Assembly: GCA_949317995.1 (NCBI GenBank)
Contig: OX439040.1
Span: 25,956,030-26,020,029 of the forward strand
Source of the DNA: Acholoe squamosa
Taxonomy: Eukaryota > Annelida > Polychaeta > Phyllodocida > Polynoidae
Direction of reading: 5' to 3'
DNA length: 64,000 bases
Shown: piece after piece, positions 36,401 through 45,722 of the stretch
Layout: the number at the start of each line of letters is the position of its first letter
How positions within the stretch are numbered: position 1 is the stretch's first letter
Program-made: the position numbers and the translations under genes
The notes under the pieces: generated by a model
Database searches by the model: none
What the model was told of the DNA's origin: nothing
The model's input: the letters and a program-made list of their open reading frames with translations, nothing else

Positions 36401-38058
36401 TTTCTAAAAAATAAAGGACTATGTGAAATACCTGTTTTTCATTCTTAGAACAAGTGTTTTACCTGCTTCATGTGTAATGACTGCAGCCGTGTTTTCCTTG
36501 CCATTGAAGGTATAGCAGAGGCCAAGATCTGTGAGCACTGCCTTGAAGTCCCTGTCAATGTCACAGTCTATGCCATTCCATGTACAACTGAAACAGTAAA
36601 GATGCGTGTCTCTAATATAGAAGAGGAGTCAGAATATAAGTAAATGAAGACAAGGGACAGCAAGCAGAAACAAATTTCACCACATTGCCTCAGGGCCACA
36701 GGGCTAAAGATTATCTTTACAGCAAAGGTTTGCTTTGATAGAACTGTTATGTCTAGGGCAAAATAAGTTATTTAAGACTGCCAAAGTCCAACTCACCTGT
36801 CAATAAATCGGTGTCTTTGATGTCCTGTTTGCATTGTAAATTCGCCATACCTGATGCCATTGACTCTGCTTTCAAATTTGCTCCAGGGAATTTCTAGAGA
36901 CAAATGCAAACTGATTGTCAAATATCATCTAATTGAACCTTTTCATGAAATGTATGTTCTGTTTTCTTTAAAGCAAATTTATATATTTTACCTTTTTTCA
37001 CCTTGTGATTTTTTACCTTGAAAACGGTATGGCTTTGCAGCCTACACAGCCTGTAGTTTTTGAATTACTATGTTATTTTGTCACGTGAATTATAATAGTT
37101 TGTAGCCTTTTATGTCAAGGACATTGAATTGTTCACTTTGATTATTACGTGTGATACAAATTAACCTAGCAATTCGCCTTACGAGATGTATTACTTCTTT
37201 TGAAGACTTCATCAACAACATCATACAGGCCGTGTTCTACTACCGCAGTTGTTCTGCAATATACACACAAATAAATTAATTCCAGTGCTCCATTCAAAGA
37301 ACGATATTTCTACTAGGATTCCACTATGATTGGGGGCTCTCAATTTTCTTTAAATAAAAATGTGAATCAATTGCTCTACATTTGCATGCCTACGAAATGG
37401 CGTTGTTTTACAAAGAAATAAAGATAATCAACAACCTGTGTCTGTTCTGATTGCAGATAGTTATGGCTGGGAACACCAGTGAGTCAGTATAATACAATCC
37501 AATGGCAGTTGTAGTTTCATACTCAAAATAGTGACCAGTCCTGATCCCAACTTGTATGACAAACACTAAGAGTGCTGTGACAACTACTGACAACCAGACA
37601 GGCCTGTTGAAAACATTTGATGTTATAAGATTTATTAGCGACTTTAATTGTAATTGTTAGTTGTCTTAATCGCTATTGATGCACAGAATCCTGCTTACAA
37701 GTTAATTATGTACTCCAAAATGTTGGTGTTATGTACTCCAAAATGTTGGTGTTACCTTGGTGTTACTTTCAAAACAAGCATTTATGTCATTAACATCTCA
37801 TCTAGTGCAAAATACACAGAAAATACATGATTAAATTAAGGGTACAAATGTGATGAAATTATGCTCCTTTACATACCTCCTGAATCTTAGCCTGGACCTT
37901 TCAAAAATATAGCGTACACCATGAAACGTTGTCCTCTCTGTGAATTCTGTCCACGAGACAACCTGTCTAGGACTGATATCATCTGAAATGGGAAGATATT
38001 CTTCTGAATCCAGCTCCGTAGATTCCTCAAGGACATCTCCTGCTTTGAGCGATCCCAT
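27251..38058 (-). CDS. DEG/ENaC-family cation channel with giant ectodomain insert (14 exons)
   Basis: Trimeric sodium-permeable channels of this family open to protons, peptides or force. Joining 14 exons gives 2835 nt in one frame, 944 residues plus stop. Landmarks: HG gating pair at 46-47, TM1 about 64-80, FPAITICNQNR at 105-115, CTWNGIDC at 174-181, GLCYTFNG near 194-201, PG at 263-264, PPYGIC at 281-286, CxCxxxC at 349-355, pre-TM2 ENFLQVDIF at 876-884, GAS filter at 917-919, TM2 to about 933, and a short basic tail ending RKKA. Usual members are 500-700 residues; here residues about 395-875 form an extra, mostly helical, cysteine-poor region just before TM2. All junctions follow GT-AG except exon 7, whose donor reads TT. 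The ATG at 38058 is chosen because it precedes the HG block without an upstream in-frame alternative seen. Ligand and ion selectivity cannot be told. Confidence 0.85.
27787..27932 (-). CDS. DEG/ENaC exon 13 (insert ends)
   Basis: 146 nt. Reads VFSEYDDRFQEFLDTLIGPF and LSYHLALLRDELLVYAESSS. The donor is GTAAAT. Confidence 0.8.
28089..28289 (-). CDS. DEG/ENaC exon 12 (insert continues)
   Basis: 201 nt, phase 0 at both ends. Reads KKLTNFKNVILPIYVKIAES and LEFIKRAYSTKRTDFQDLID. The donor is ATG|GTATGT. Confidence 0.8.
28714..29808 (-). CDS. DEG/ENaC exon 11 (giant insert exon)
   Basis: 1095 nt, 365 codons, with a TTTTAG acceptor and a GTAGGG donor, both phase 0. The sequence looks helical and charged (for example LTLHLKMLLHDLQPLNMLFE), with a few scattered cysteines and no membrane segment. 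Its 3' third (FDDMSETMVFMALDFEELVE) is nearly identical to the locus 1 copy. I recognise no known domain. Conservation of frame and ends in two diverged copies argues that it is coding. Confidence 0.82.
29937..30100 (-). CDS. DEG/ENaC exon 10 (CxCxxxC cluster)
   Basis: 164 nt. Encodes SEWECDCRPPCKKIYYEP and LSYAQLSKFNIDRMIL. In ordinary family members TM2 follows within about 50 residues; here the insert begins. Confidence 0.88.
30374..30421 (-). CDS. DEG/ENaC exon 9
   Basis: 48 nt. Encodes IICDFKASLSCVRRAL, two conserved thumb cysteines. It has the same length and splice phase as the pseudogene exon at 8008-8055. Confidence 0.8.
30570..31285. mobile_element. Foldback-like transposon, copy A1, in intron 8 of the DEG/ENaC gene
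   Basis: 716 bp, flanked by a 9-bp duplication CATTTCTAC (30561-30569 and 31286-31294). Ends are GGGAAGCGATATAC and GTATATCATCGGCC, an imperfect inverted pair. The whole interior is two inverted arms of 24/27-bp tandem repeats (GGTGGTCACAGGACA unit, then its complement) meeting at ACACAATTCCTTGTGT with almost no loop. No protein is encoded. Drosophila foldback elements have the same plan and a 9-bp duplication; that comparison is from general knowledge. Confidence 0.85.
30590..31235. repeat. Inverted 27-bp minisatellite arms of copy A1
   Basis: Left arm about 30590-30833, right arm about 30834-31235. Units of 27 bp, and some of 24 bp, keep both strands open for long stretches without being genes. 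Confidence 0.9.
31410..31554 (-). CDS. DEG/ENaC exon 8 (cysteine-rich thumb)
   Basis: 145 nt, with a CTCAG acceptor and a GTGAGT donor. Encodes LQPPYGICHPNNPPVSVCYT, then CQARDIINKCNCEAEYMQP, matching PxPYGxC...C...C....I...CxC of the family. Confidence 0.88.
31858..31985 (+). repeat. 42-bp minisatellite in intron 7
   Basis: Three units of GACTACCAGGATGTGAG followed by a TACATCATAAA-type half. It lies between exons 7 and 8 of the channel gene. Confidence 0.8.
31997..32305. mobile_element. MITE in intron 7, next to exon 7
   Basis: 309 bp with near-perfect 23-bp inverted ends starting AGTGATCATTTTTTAACA. The interior is G/C-rich with several G-runs. No clear target duplication. The right end is 7 bp from the exon 7 junction whose donor is lost. 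Confidence 0.8.
32313..32411 (-). CDS. DEG/ENaC exon 7 (PG block), donor site lost
   Basis: 99 nt, exactly 33 codons, after an AACCAG acceptor. Reads ILLHPREEAPVMKEQGFA and APGTHTLVAMTRSE, the family PG block. The expected donor GAG|GTAAGG reads GAG|TTAAGG, so the intron start is TT. A GT exists 8 nt inside the exon but would shift the frame. The end of a MITE lies 7 bp beyond the junction. Confidence 0.75.
33924..35715 (-). pseudogene. Nested lysine-rich gene of unknown family, probably decayed
   Basis: It lies within intron 6 of the channel gene, same strand. Pieces: a basic start region (about 35690-35480; KTEAAEDVNDTENQPKQAPK in one frame), a proline/lysine segment ending at a GTAAGT donor (to 35103; PASPTPPPPQKKKKNAGK), a clean exon 34917-34724 (AYFINRRMTSLISDYQ, then FLDPWCKKLEND) with AG and GTAAAC borders, and an exon from 34567. 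The last includes an acidic stretch (EEEDDSQKDEN) interrupted by stops and SKGKGSGKSATNQGAVPSTN. A final piece reads MEIGRMTQKVKDKFKVHIYQ, with WDGM at the end. Stops and frame changes suggest a pseudogene. I do not recognise the family; lysine and acid blocks suggest a nuclear protein or a mobile-element protein. Confidence 0.45.
34724..34917 (-). CDS. Best-preserved exon of the nested unknown gene
   Basis: 194 nt after a TTTTATTTTAG acceptor, ending at AAAAAG|GTAAAC. One frame reads RRMTSLISDYQKIVSGKVKL and LCRFLDPWCKKLENDTNY. It joins in phase with the exon ending at 35103. Confidence 0.5.
35104..36157. other. Part of DEG/ENaC intron 6 with decayed coding and repeat sequence
   Basis: Apart from the nested gene pieces, 35740-35990 carries repeated GCCCGAC/CCCGAT motifs. 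It also has a GATTCCACCAAAGCC segment (on minus) resembling GATTCCACCAAAACC at 32660, perhaps the end of a dispersed repeat. Confidence 0.35.
36158..36240 (-). CDS. DEG/ENaC exon 6 (palm)
   Basis: 83 nt. Encodes GAGSGLKLVVNIEQYEYM and NDAGIK, the palm strand pattern GL.L.LN....EY...AG.K. The donor is AAG|GTGATG. The intron that follows is 3.7 kb. Confidence 0.85.
36463..36587 (-). CDS. DEG/ENaC exon 5 (first cysteines)
   Basis: 125 nt. Encodes CTWNGIDCDIDRDFKAVLTD and GLCYTFNGKE, matching the family pattern CxWxGxxC...F...T..G.CYTFN. Confidence 0.88.
36797..36893 (-). CDS. DEG/ENaC exon 4
   Basis: 97 nt between a CTCTAG acceptor and a GTGAGT donor. Reads WSKFESRVNGIRYGEF and GHQRHRFIDR in frame. 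Confidence 0.7.
37183..37253 (-). CDS. DEG/ENaC exon 3
   Basis: 71 nt between a TTGCAG acceptor and a GTAAGG donor. Reads VVEHGLYDVVDEVFKRSN in the frame carried from exon 2. Finger-domain start, little conserved. Confidence 0.7.
37436..37603 (-). CDS. DEG/ENaC exon 2 (TM1 and post-TM1 motif)
   Basis: 168 nt. Encodes the hydrophobic stretch VWLSVVVTALLVFVIQVG, then YYTDSLVFPAITICNQNR, the family's post-TM1 signature. The donor is CAG|GTTGTT. Confidence 0.88.
37877..38058 (-). CDS. DEG/ENaC exon 1 (cytoplasmic N terminus)
   Basis: 182 nt, with a GTATGT donor. An acidic start (DSEEYLPISDD) is followed by WTEFTERTTFHGVRYIF, the conserved N-terminal gating segment with HG. Confidence 0.85.
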
Positions 38059-38735
38059 ATTTCCCGAAAGTCCTAATTCAGGTTGAACAACTACTTCTTA
38101 CATTCATACTGTTACCACTGTTGTGGTTCTAACTGCCGGTTCAGTTGGTCTATGGTGTCTAGGTCTAATGGCCATAATGGATATGGTCATCTGTGCATTC
38201 ACCTTGTTGCCATCAGGTTGCCATTAGCCTCTAATGGTTCATGATGCTACACAGAGAAAATTTTGATACTCACAGTGAGCCTGATGTTAGCCTCAGGCAA
38301 ATATCGCCAAAATGAGTATATTTTGATACTCAGGGTGAGCCTAGGGTGTAGGCATACTCCAGCAATACCTGACACTGGATTCTACCTTCAGAGGGAGTCC
38401 AGCAACACCACCCAGTGGGCACAACCCCATTTAATGAGTTACTAATCAGCACTGCATTGTAGGGCTTACATAGGGCTTACAGACAGTCTAAAATGTAATG
38501 GTTATGTAGCCCTGCATTTGTAGCCCTTATTAAACTACTCAGCTGTAGGGTGTATTAAGCCCAACACATGAGTGGTTTGTTAAACACTATAAAGAAATAT
38601 AGAAATTAAGGTCACCATATGAGAAAAGCCCATTTTTTCATACACACAAGGATTTCAGATGGTCGAACATTCAACTTCCTAAGGCAGTCTAATTAAGCGA
38701 TGAATAGTTTGTGCATTCCTGGTTTCAGTGTCCTC
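38059..38735. other. Upstream flank of the DEG/ENaC gene
   Basis: No TATA box or other promoter element is convincing. Two short direct repeats TTTTGATACTCA(C/G)(A/G)GTGAGCCT occur at about 38262 and 38321. Confidence 0.3.
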
Positions 38736-38739
38736 ATTG

Positions 38740-38812
38740 CTCCTTGGTGGGATTTGAACCAGGTACCTCCTTATTGTGACTCCTTTATGCTCCTATCTGT
38801 GCTAGTGGGGCA
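38740..38812 (-). repeat. tRNA-like sequence (SINE head), 1 of 4
   Basis: On minus: A-box-like TAGCACAGATAGGAGCA and a perfect B box GGTTCAAATCCC (plus 38749-38760). It does not fold as a full tRNA by eye, so a tRNA-derived SINE is more likely than a functional tRNA. Confidence 0.5.
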
Positions 38813-39029
38813 GGTCTTGAAAGTGGCACTATCAATATGATATTTTAACCATAGACCTACTACAGTGAGATGTCATTGGTCATATGAGGCCCAGTAGACT
38901 AAGAGGAAACACAGACTGGAGTGACCATAGTAAGGAAAAATGCCCATAGTAAGGACAAATGTCCACAATGTCCTCAGTAAGTATGGCACAGTCCTACTTA
39001 TTTGCCTATTGCAACCTGGCTCAACAGTT

Positions 39030-39100
39030 GTAGCGGTGGCACAGCGGTAGGATTCTCTCTTTGCATGTGAGGGGTCTCAGGTTCAAATCTTGGTGGTGCT
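39030..39100 (+). repeat. tRNA-like sequence (SINE head), 2 of 4
   Basis: A box GTGGCACAGCGGTAGGA and B box GGTTCAAATCT (39080-39090). The anticodon-loop position holds TTTGCAT (TGC, Ala-like). Acceptor stem pairing is poor. Confidence 0.55.
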
Positions 39101-39309
39101 GAGAAACATTTTTTCAGTTTAATAGGAAACATCTCTATTGCAGTGTATTTTTCTAAGACCTAACTTTGGAACAAATTGAAATAGATGCTTGCTTGAAAAC
39201 TGACAGAATCTTCAACATCTGCCATAGTCAGAAAATAGCAAGAAAATTAATTATTTGCATAACAAAAAAATTTCTGGTTGAAAACTTGCAGCTTTCGAAG
39301 AGCATCCCT

Positions 39310-39376
39310 GGGCTGGAATTGAACTCAGGATCTTCTCACATGAAGGTAAACATGTTACCACTACACCATCTTGACT
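39310..39376 (-). repeat. tRNA-like sequence (SINE head), 3 of 4
   Basis: On minus: GATGGTGTAGTGGTAACATG (A box) and GAGTTCAATTCC (B box). It resembles the Glu/Gly-type tRNA start. Followed by non-tRNA sequence. Confidence 0.5.
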
Positions 39377-39769
39377 GTGCTGAAAGATCTCCACTTGAAA
39401 TCTCATATGATCTGCTCCCTCTGTGTGTTGAAAGCTGGTATTCTACTTTTTTCCAAGCCCTAAAACATTAGAAATATGCCTGGGACCATATGTCACTTTT
39501 GCATTTACTGCAAAGATATGATCATACTCTAAATGTTTTAGTGATTAATTCCTATTATATTCCTATATAGATAAATTTATTTCTTAGATATCATGGTTAC
39601 AAGGACTAGAGGATAATAGAAAGGATATTGAGTATGTGCAAGAATGGGTGAGAGGGAGGGGGGGGCTTAATAGGGAACAATTTTCTCACAAACCCATTAT
39701 AAATGCATATTCATGCTCACATTGTAGCAATAAGATTGACTTACCGAAATAAGTTATCTTTACAAAAAA

Positions 39770-39841
39770 TCTCAATGGGGCTTGAACTTGCCACCTTCAG
39801 ATGCAAAGTTCAGTGCCGTATCAACTGAGCTAAGGAGGCAC
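39770..39841 (-). repeat. tRNA-like sequence (SINE head), 4 of 4
   Basis: The best tRNA look-alike of the four. On minus: CCTTAGCTCAGTTGATA (A box), TTTGCAT loop (TGC), and AAGTTCAAGCCCC (B box). No clean 7-bp acceptor stem is seen, so a SINE or pseudo-tRNA(Ala-like) is preferred. Confidence 0.55.
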
Positions 39842-40109
39842 ATGGTGTGGTTGGTGCTAGGATATGATATAATCTCAGACATCAGTGTAGGGGCTAGACC
39901 CCTGCTTTGCTGGAGCATTCAGTTAGATTTAGACTGAGTATGGCACCATGGCTGAGCCTTGTACCATACTCATGCTGATTCTTTTTTCCCAATGTATGGC
40001 ATTGAAGCAGGCTCAGCATGAGTATGGTGTGTCAGGGGAGAGCCTCTAGCTCTCATGATACTCAGGCAGCGCCAGAGATTAGGTGAAATTCAGACTGATG
40101 CTCTTTTTT

Positions 40110-42655
40110 TCGTCAGTGTACTTATTGGCTTATGATCACCACCACCCAAAGGAGTCACCAGCATCACACAAATGTCTATTCAATTGCCTTTGAAGATGAT
40201 CATGGCATATCACACTTACAGACAATATCATGATATGAGCCCAAATAAAAAAGGGGTGTTTCAGGTTATCCTACATACTAAAATAGGCCTAACCTGTCCC
40301 CTGTCAAGTCTGATGTATTCTAGACATTGTGTTATTTTTTTTTTCAGAGATGATTGAGAAATTTGACTGTAAATAATATTTGCCCACGTAAGCAATACAC
40401 CTCTAACAACTTCCAGACTAATTTAAAAGCTGTGAACAAACAATACATTGAAAACAATTTTAGGCAGTTTGTTTGTGGGCTTTCTAGGTCAAATAAGGGA
40501 TAATCTTAGGATCTTAGTAAGACAGATATACTTTAGCACTACTGTTCTCTAGAACATCCCAAAGTTTAGCCTGCCTTCTACGTGGGGCAGGCTAGTGACT
40601 GTCTCGTTTTTGAAGCAAACATATTTTTGTCTTCATGTCTCATTGATATCATAGAAACATAAAATATTCATATAAAACAAGAGTCACCTCTCATCAGTAG
40701 TATACATGTGTGTGATGGAATTATCACCAAGATTTCACTCAGGCATATAGATGCTGAGTTGTTTAGTAGTCCCAAAGGAACAGCAAAGTAGAGAGGGGCG
40801 GACATCCTGTCATCATAGTGACACAGAAAGTACAGTAGCCAACAGCATGGACACCAAGGGTACTTGTGATATACTGTGATGTGTTACATGCGGACTGACT
40901 AAAAGAGCCATACTAAAAGAGACATAAAAGTCGGTTTGGTACTACATTCAACAACTCAATGTCAGACTTGTTACAATGGCCAATAAGGAGGGGGTGGAGT
41001 CTCAAGGTATGTGACCGCTGAAGGTTATCTACCCTACACACAAGGACATAATGTAGAATAATGGATATAGACACACGTCTCTTGGTTTTTCTATGTCTCG
41101 ATATGATGTAACAGATGATTTTAAATAAACGACTATATCTCCATAGTAAATGTGTAATGTATTATAACCTATCGTGTATTTAGGTGTCTATTAGAATCAG
41201 CAGCTGCAGCTCTGGACGGTATGTAGGAAGTGATACATGGGTGTGTCCACAGAAATGTCGAGGTTGCGTGTCCTGTTGACATGAGACTACCAGACCTGTA
41301 CCTTCCACCCATCCAACACTACCCTGCTCTCAGTCTGGACGTTCCACAATACAGTCCCTCAGCACTGGCAACTCCCATCAATGCTGGCATACAAAAACAT
41401 CCATATAGTGTCAGCACGATTCTTTTATCATTTTAATGAGGGACTTTGATCCAATATCCCCATCCTACCAGGTTATAAGATTTAGAACAAAAGGCTTAGG
41501 TTCAATAAAGCCTCTGTCCATCAGGCCCCAGGATATAGGACCCCAGCTGAATGTTCCCATATTGAGGCACCCCCCCCCCCCCCCATCCAAAGGACTTTCA
41601 CACTTGATAGGAACGTTATTATTGAAGATGGCCGTTTTTATATACCCCCAGCTCCCGTTTGCCCCCTCTCCCCTCACAAATATACATAAAAAACAAATCA
41701 AACTTGTAATTGTTCAAAGATGCTACTCTTCAACAAAGCCCTTACATTATCCGAGACCATTGTGATCCCAAATTCAAAACTCAATATAATTTATGACCTT
41801 GGATTATCAGGTAAAGTAAGTACAATAATACAGGACAGCCTGAATGTTAAGGCAGCCTCTTGACTTGGTCATCCAGGCTGAAATAGCAGGCTGCTCCCCT
41901 TCCCCATCTACTGGAAGGCCCTTTTGATAGTAGGTGTACACCTTTTATGGCTCTCATCTAAAGAGGAATACAGATTTTAACTTGTAATTATACAGAATTG
42001 TGATGGACCAAATCCATGCTGTAATACATCCAAGTAGGCAGCTGACACAATGATCTGATAGTTCTTTACCAAACATAATTTGACATTTAGAAAGAAAAGT
42101 ACTACTGCTGTAAATAGGCTGGTTATGAGTTGTCTGCATGTGAGGGAATTCAGAACTCACACGGAAATGTCAGTAGTTGCTGCAAATAAAGGAAATATTG
42201 GAAACATTAATGTAATGTTAAACTTGTGAAAAGAGAACACACAGAATCACTTAAACACGGTCACTTTTTCAATCCCCAACACTCCCTAATTGCATAGTTT
42301 TTCCTTCAGTCTGAGGTGATGCCAACATCTATTCTACTTAAAATGGTTGACTGTCATGCAAATACAGACTTGCCTTGCTCGGTTTAATTTTAAGTAAGAC
42401 CAAGGCAAAAACTCCCAATTTATTTGGAATGGTTGTCACTTCACTGTGCCAAATCCCCTAGAAAATAATGACAAGGTCCATGCCACGATGAAATGCAATG
42501 AAAGGGATTTGGAAACATCTTTTTAAACTGTATTTCGGTTCCATGCCCTTGTTCTATATCATTGGACCAAGAGACTGGATTCTTTGCCGATTGCTCAAAC
42601 CCCGTCCACGAGGACAGTTTATAAAATGAAGGAGTATACGTTGGTATTCTCCTAT
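40110..42655. other. No supported gene
   Basis: Short open frames only. A C-run near 41571-41584 and a small AGCCTGCC/GGCAGGCT hairpin near 40568-40592. Confidence 0.4.
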
Positions 42656-43009
42656 TAGTAGAGACAGATATCCAGAATATCCTTGGCCTAGGGGCATTTC
42701 ATTCTAAAATGTAGGGAACTATACTTCTTTATCAATTTGAGGGTGTAGAATTCAATGGTGGTGGTCGTTTTTCAAAATTATCAGTTCCTATTGCCATGGC
42801 AACCACTTTCCATAGTAACAGTAGAAAATGGTGAAGCACCTTGAAATGAGCAGACGAACTTTCTACTCTGTCTAAGGGAAATGGTTGCCATGTCAGCACA
42901 TGAATTCTACACCCTCAAATTGATAAAAAGGAATAGTTCCCTAAATTTTAGAATGAAATGCCTCTAGACCCCACTTCTGGTGACATATCCTTGAAAATAT
43001 TCTAGACTA
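42656..43009. mobile_element. Palindromic MITE with TA flanks, copy 1
   Basis: About 354 bp, self-complementary halves (about 170 bp, imperfect). Landmarks GGGGCATTTCATTCTAAAAT and its complement near both ends, and CCATGGCAACCACTTTCC near the centre. Ends GTAGAGAC and CTAGAC sit within TA dinucleotides, fitting Tc1/mariner-type insertion. Confidence 0.75.
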
Positions 43010-43732
43010 CTTTGGAGGGCTGGTTGCAGGCTGTGACCCTGCTCCACCAGCATGTAACCCTCACGTTGGAGGCTCCCACAAAGGCACTCTATGTCCAATT
43101 TGCACATGTGAGGGGCCTAAGCTGTTTAGAATTGTCAGGCCTTTCATTTTGGATGAGTGGCTAAGCTATCCGACCAATAGGGGCAGAGCTACATGTCTGC
43201 AAAGTGAGAGGCAAAGAGCTGTTTTTTCAACAAAAAGCCTGCTTGTACGCAAAGTTTTCACCACATCTCAGTGGTATCCTGTCAAAATGGAGAGTAAATA
43301 GTCCCCCATAACCTCGCAAATCCTGGTGCAGATGTTTTAAATGCTTCTAGAGTTGAAGGGAAACCAATATTTTTCACTTTTTGAGCTTCTGTGGGCTGAA
43401 TGGTGCATTGTGGGTATTCTGAAAAGGACCATGGAGAGGCTAATGTTTTCTGCATCTTGCTGTCCAAGTCCCATTGAGCTATGTTAAGCAGTTCCAGAGC
43501 TACAGGCTTTCAAATTTAAAAAGATCTAACATGTATTCCTTTGCGCCCGATCACACAGTGGAGACACTTCTTACCTAATAGTTCCTCAGTGAGTAAAAAA
43601 AAAACTGGCACCTTGGCTGGTGAAAAGGTGGACCCTGCCAAGCCATCCTCTAGTCTGCACCACCTCTCAGAAGCCCAAATCCAATGTGTTACTGAGGGAC
43701 TCCTTGATGATACTTCCATAGCCATACATATA
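43010..43732. other. Spacer between twin MITEs, no supported gene
   Basis: 723 bp with only short open frames on both strands. It may be a unique interval or part of a composite unit. Confidence 0.35.
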
Positions 43733-44096
43733 TAGTAGAGACCGATATCCAGAATATCCTTGGCCTAGGGGCATTTCATTCTAAAATTTAGGGAACTATA
43801 CTTCTTTATCAATTTGAGGTTGTTTTTCAAAATTATCAGTTCCTGTTGCCATGGCAACCACTTTCCATAGTAAGAGTAGAAAATGATGAAGCACCTTGAA
43901 ATGAGCAGATGCACTTTCTACTCTGTCTAATTGAAATGGTTGCCATGGCAACAGGAACAAAAAATAATGAAAAATGACCAGTCCCATTGAATTCTACACC
44001 TGCAAATTGATAAAGGGGAATAGTTCCCTAACTTTTAGAATGAAATGCCTCTAGACCCCACTACTGGTGACATATCCTTGAAAATATTCTAGACTA
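43733..44096. mobile_element. Palindromic MITE with TA flanks, copy 2
   Basis: About 364 bp, same orientation and about 90% identical by eye to 42656-43009, with a short deletion in the left half and an insertion in the right half. Confidence 0.75.
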
Positions 44097-45649
44097 TATC
44101 AGGAGAATCAGTCCTATGAACAGAAGTGGTGCAGAATATAAAATCCCACATTACAATCAAGCCTAAATGTAGAGTTCAGTGCACGGATAAAGTAGGTGTT
44201 GGGGACGCAGTGGACCATGTAATGATATTCCAAGTCTAAAAAACACACCTCTATATAACACTTAGTCTGCAGCACACACTATTTTTAAGCAGGGCAGGTG
44301 CCTTTTCAGACTTGAGTGGCAGTTGAATGGTATAGCAGAGCATACCTTCTTTGGAAAAGAGTGTACCTACTCCCAGCTCTATTTACCATATGAGCCACAC
44401 CCTCCAGGACATACTGCATAGCCAAGATATCTAGGTACATGTTCTGAAGAATTGTGCTCCGGAAAACAGCATATATCGTACGATTGAAGATTAATTCAGT
44501 TGAAACTGAAATTTACAAATTGCATTTCATATTGTGAAGTATTTTGGTGACAGTAATATAGCAATCATTTCTTTAAGTCTAACAGCTCATCGCAGCTCTT
44601 ATATCATATATTCATGACCCACATCTTCCTAGTAACTTCGAGTCAGCTTCCATCACTGCCCATAACCTTCAAGCACATTTCCCCAAAAGCGCTAAGGCAA
44701 GAAGGGGATTTGTGAAAGGCCCTTTGCAGATTTCTGCCATGCCATAACGGCTGCAGTGACATGGATACATGGAATACCAGCAGCTTTGATGCCCCTTGCT
44801 GTCATGTACAGATGGACATTTGTTCGGACAGCAGGCACTATTTATGAGTGGCTGGCCCCGTCAGCAAGGTACCTCTAAGGGGTATGGGTTTGGCAGTGCT
44901 TTAGCTTTTAGGCGGTTTGAGGAAGATAGGAGAGATTCATGATGATGGGAGGGAACAGTGGTAAAAGCCCTTCCATATAGGTGAAGATTCTACGTACACG
45001 TAAGAGCATTGAGGTAAGGATATAGAGAGAAGGGGAGGGGAGAGGATAGGTATTTGACAATAAAACGAGGAGGGAGCCCAATCAGCAATGGAGCATTGGG
45101 CCATGCTTGTCCATGCTTGGCCCAATATAAGCCGACATTTGTCCAATATAAGCCAACGTTGGCCCAATGTATCCTTACTACCTGGGAGGGTAGCATTGGG
45201 CTGTAATGGAGGTAATGGAGGTAAGAGAGGCTTTGGGGAGAAATGGATAAGAGTGAAAAGGGTTAACTAAAGGGAATCGTGGAAGGCAGGGCAGAGTAGT
45301 GAGACAATAATAAAAGCACCTTCCATCATTTGAACACCCAGGTTTCCTACCAAGAGGATGACCCCCTCCCCCCGGGCCCCCACTGCTGTTGGCAAACTAT
45401 CGCCACTTCACCAAATGCCCAAATTGGCAGTTGCAGTACATGTATCTTTGGTATCAATATCAGCACTGAAATTTGTCTGCTTCATATATCTCATGTTGGA
45501 GGAGAAAAGGACACACAATACTGCCCTTATATAAGATGTACATGCCATTTTCCATCAACTATTAGATACCAGCTGTCACCCATATTTTACGTTCCACACC
45601 CACTACTGAATGGTGATTTTGCTGATATATATCTAGAACCGTACTGCAG

Positions 45650-45652
<3 letters not shown>
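44097..45652. other. No supported gene
   Basis: Short open frames. A small tandem pattern of GGCCCAAT-ATAAGCC(G/A)AC(A/G)TT occurs near 45118-45170. Confidence 0.35.

Positions 45653-45714
<62 letters not shown>
45653..45714. repeat. (AT)n microsatellite
   Basis: About 60 bp of uninterrupted AT dinucleotide. Confidence 0.95.

Positions 45715-45722
<8 letters not shown>

Noticed and set aside
39770-39841. Functional tRNA-Ala(TGC) gene
   Set aside because: A and B boxes are present but no clean acceptor stem could be paired by eye. Similar modules nearby favour a SINE or pseudo-tRNA.
41436-41765. 109-codon plus-strand frame
   Set aside because: Passes through a poly-C run and has no motif; likely chance.
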